Below the pieces are notes generated by a model. It saw only the letters and a list, made by a program, of their open reading frames with translations. It searched no databases and was not told the DNA's origin. Made by a program: the position numbers and the translations under genes. A DNA stretch of 5,317 bases from Acidobacteriota bacterium (GTDB lineage Bacteria; Acidobacteriota; Vicinamibacteria; Vicinamibacterales; Vicinamibacteraceae): positions 1-5,317 of the forward strand of contig JACDAO010000799.1 of the NCBI GenBank assembly GCA_013695405.1, read 5' to 3'. This document shows positions 4,941-5,317 of the stretch, one piece after another; the first letter of the stretch is position 1, and the number at the start of each line of letters is the position of its first letter.

Positions 4941-5317
4941 CTTGACCGCGAACAGCAGCGCGTTGCCGGAGGGATTGGCGGGGTCGAGCACCGCGGCCAG
5001 CCGCGTCTTGAGCGCGGTCGCCTGTGCTGGCAACACCGCGTCGATCAGGACGTCGAAGCCGGTCCGATCGGCATCGCCGGTGATGGCCGGCACCTGCAGG
5101 AAGTACATTGCCCGGCCTTGGGCATTGGGCAGCGCCGATCGGTAGAGTCGCAGTTCGCGCGCCTGCAGCTTGCGGGTCTCGACGGTGCTGGCGGCCATCG
5201 CCTCGCGGACCTGGCGGCCGAGCGCTTCGAAGTCGGCGATGCGTTCGGGCAGCACGCTGTAGATGACCAGCCACACGTCGCTGGCTGACGGCGACGGACC
5301 CTGGCTCGGCGCCGGGG
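4938..5317 (-). CDS. Protein of unknown function, 5' end cut by the window edge
   Basis: The frame is open from the right edge to the stop at complement 4938-4940, giving about 126 residues of a C-terminal region. The first part visible is a Pro/Ser/Ala-rich stretch (PAPSQGPSPSASD) that looks like a linker or the tail end of a leader peptide. A compact domain follows, beginning VWLVIYSVLPERIADFEALG, with predicted strand-helix alternation: a strand, a helix (about 12-28 residues into the domain), RLYRSAL, a strand YFLQVPAI, a helix FDVLIDAVLPAQATALKTRL and a final strand ALLFAV. This layout recalls dimeric alpha-beta barrel (NIPSNAP/ABM-like) domains, but I see no diagnostic motif. The GTG at complement 5274-5276 could be a start, yet the frame stays open and protein-like beyond it, so I treat the gene as truncated. 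It converges on the barrel gene. Confidence 0.65.
   Translation of the reverse strand, partial: PAPSQGPSPSASDVWLVIYSVLPERIADFEALGRQVREAMAASTVETRKLQARELRLYRSALPNAQGRAMYFLQVPAITGDADRTGFDVLIDAVLPAQATALKTRLAAVLDPANPSGNALLFAVK

Noticed and set aside
1..5317. Mobile element, CRISPR array, tRNA/rRNA, defence system or phage gene
   Set aside because: No transposase or integrase motifs, spaced repeats, tRNA-like cloverleaf or flanking duplications were seen. Every substantial stretch is accounted for by housekeeping-type genes.

Overview
This is a GC-rich (roughly two-thirds G+C by eye) stretch of bacterial chromosome, densely packed with ordinary metabolic genes. A secreted protein with a C-terminal Phe and beta-barrel character points to a Gram-negative (diderm) cell. 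The combination of an AdoK-type adenosine kinase, MTA phosphorylase, MeaB and an acyl-CoA dehydrogenase, with start sites that mostly lack a Shine-Dalgarno sequence, would fit an Acidobacteriota-like soil or environmental lineage. That placement is a guess from gene content, not a measurement.

Layout. Five genes run leftward on the minus strand from about 4361 to the left edge. In transcription order they are an acyl-CoA dehydrogenase (3222-4361), meaB (2275-3225, 4-bp GTGA overlap with the dehydrogenase), mtnP for S-methyl-5'-thioadenosine phosphorylase (1301-2170), adoK for a PfkB-family adenosine kinase (291-1232), and a DUF2085 membrane protein (start at 325, cut by the left edge). The DUF2085 start lies inside the end of adoK. 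A 59-bp gap (4362-4420) separates this group from a divergent plus-strand gene for a small exported beta-barrel-like protein (about 4421-4915). That gene converges, with only 22 bp between, on a minus-strand gene of unknown function that enters from the right edge (4938-5317).

How they work together. The dehydrogenase and MeaB pair suggests acyl-CoA or branched-chain amino acid breakdown feeding propionyl-CoA and methylmalonyl-CoA; MeaB is the GTPase chaperone of B12-dependent acyl-CoA mutases, but no mutase is in the window. mtnP and adoK form a purine-salvage pair for by-products of S-adenosylmethionine: adenine from methylthioadenosine, and AMP from adenosine.

Non-coding signals are modest: a 41-bp run of six G-tracts before adoK (potential G-quadruplex on the plus strand, C-rich leader in the mRNA), an 8-bp word repeated just before two starts, two small palindromes before mtnP, a -10-like box placed for a possibly leaderless barrel gene, and a dyad holding both stop codons of the convergent pair. 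I found no mobile element, CRISPR array, RNA gene or defence system, and nothing that amounts to a clearly new biological system.
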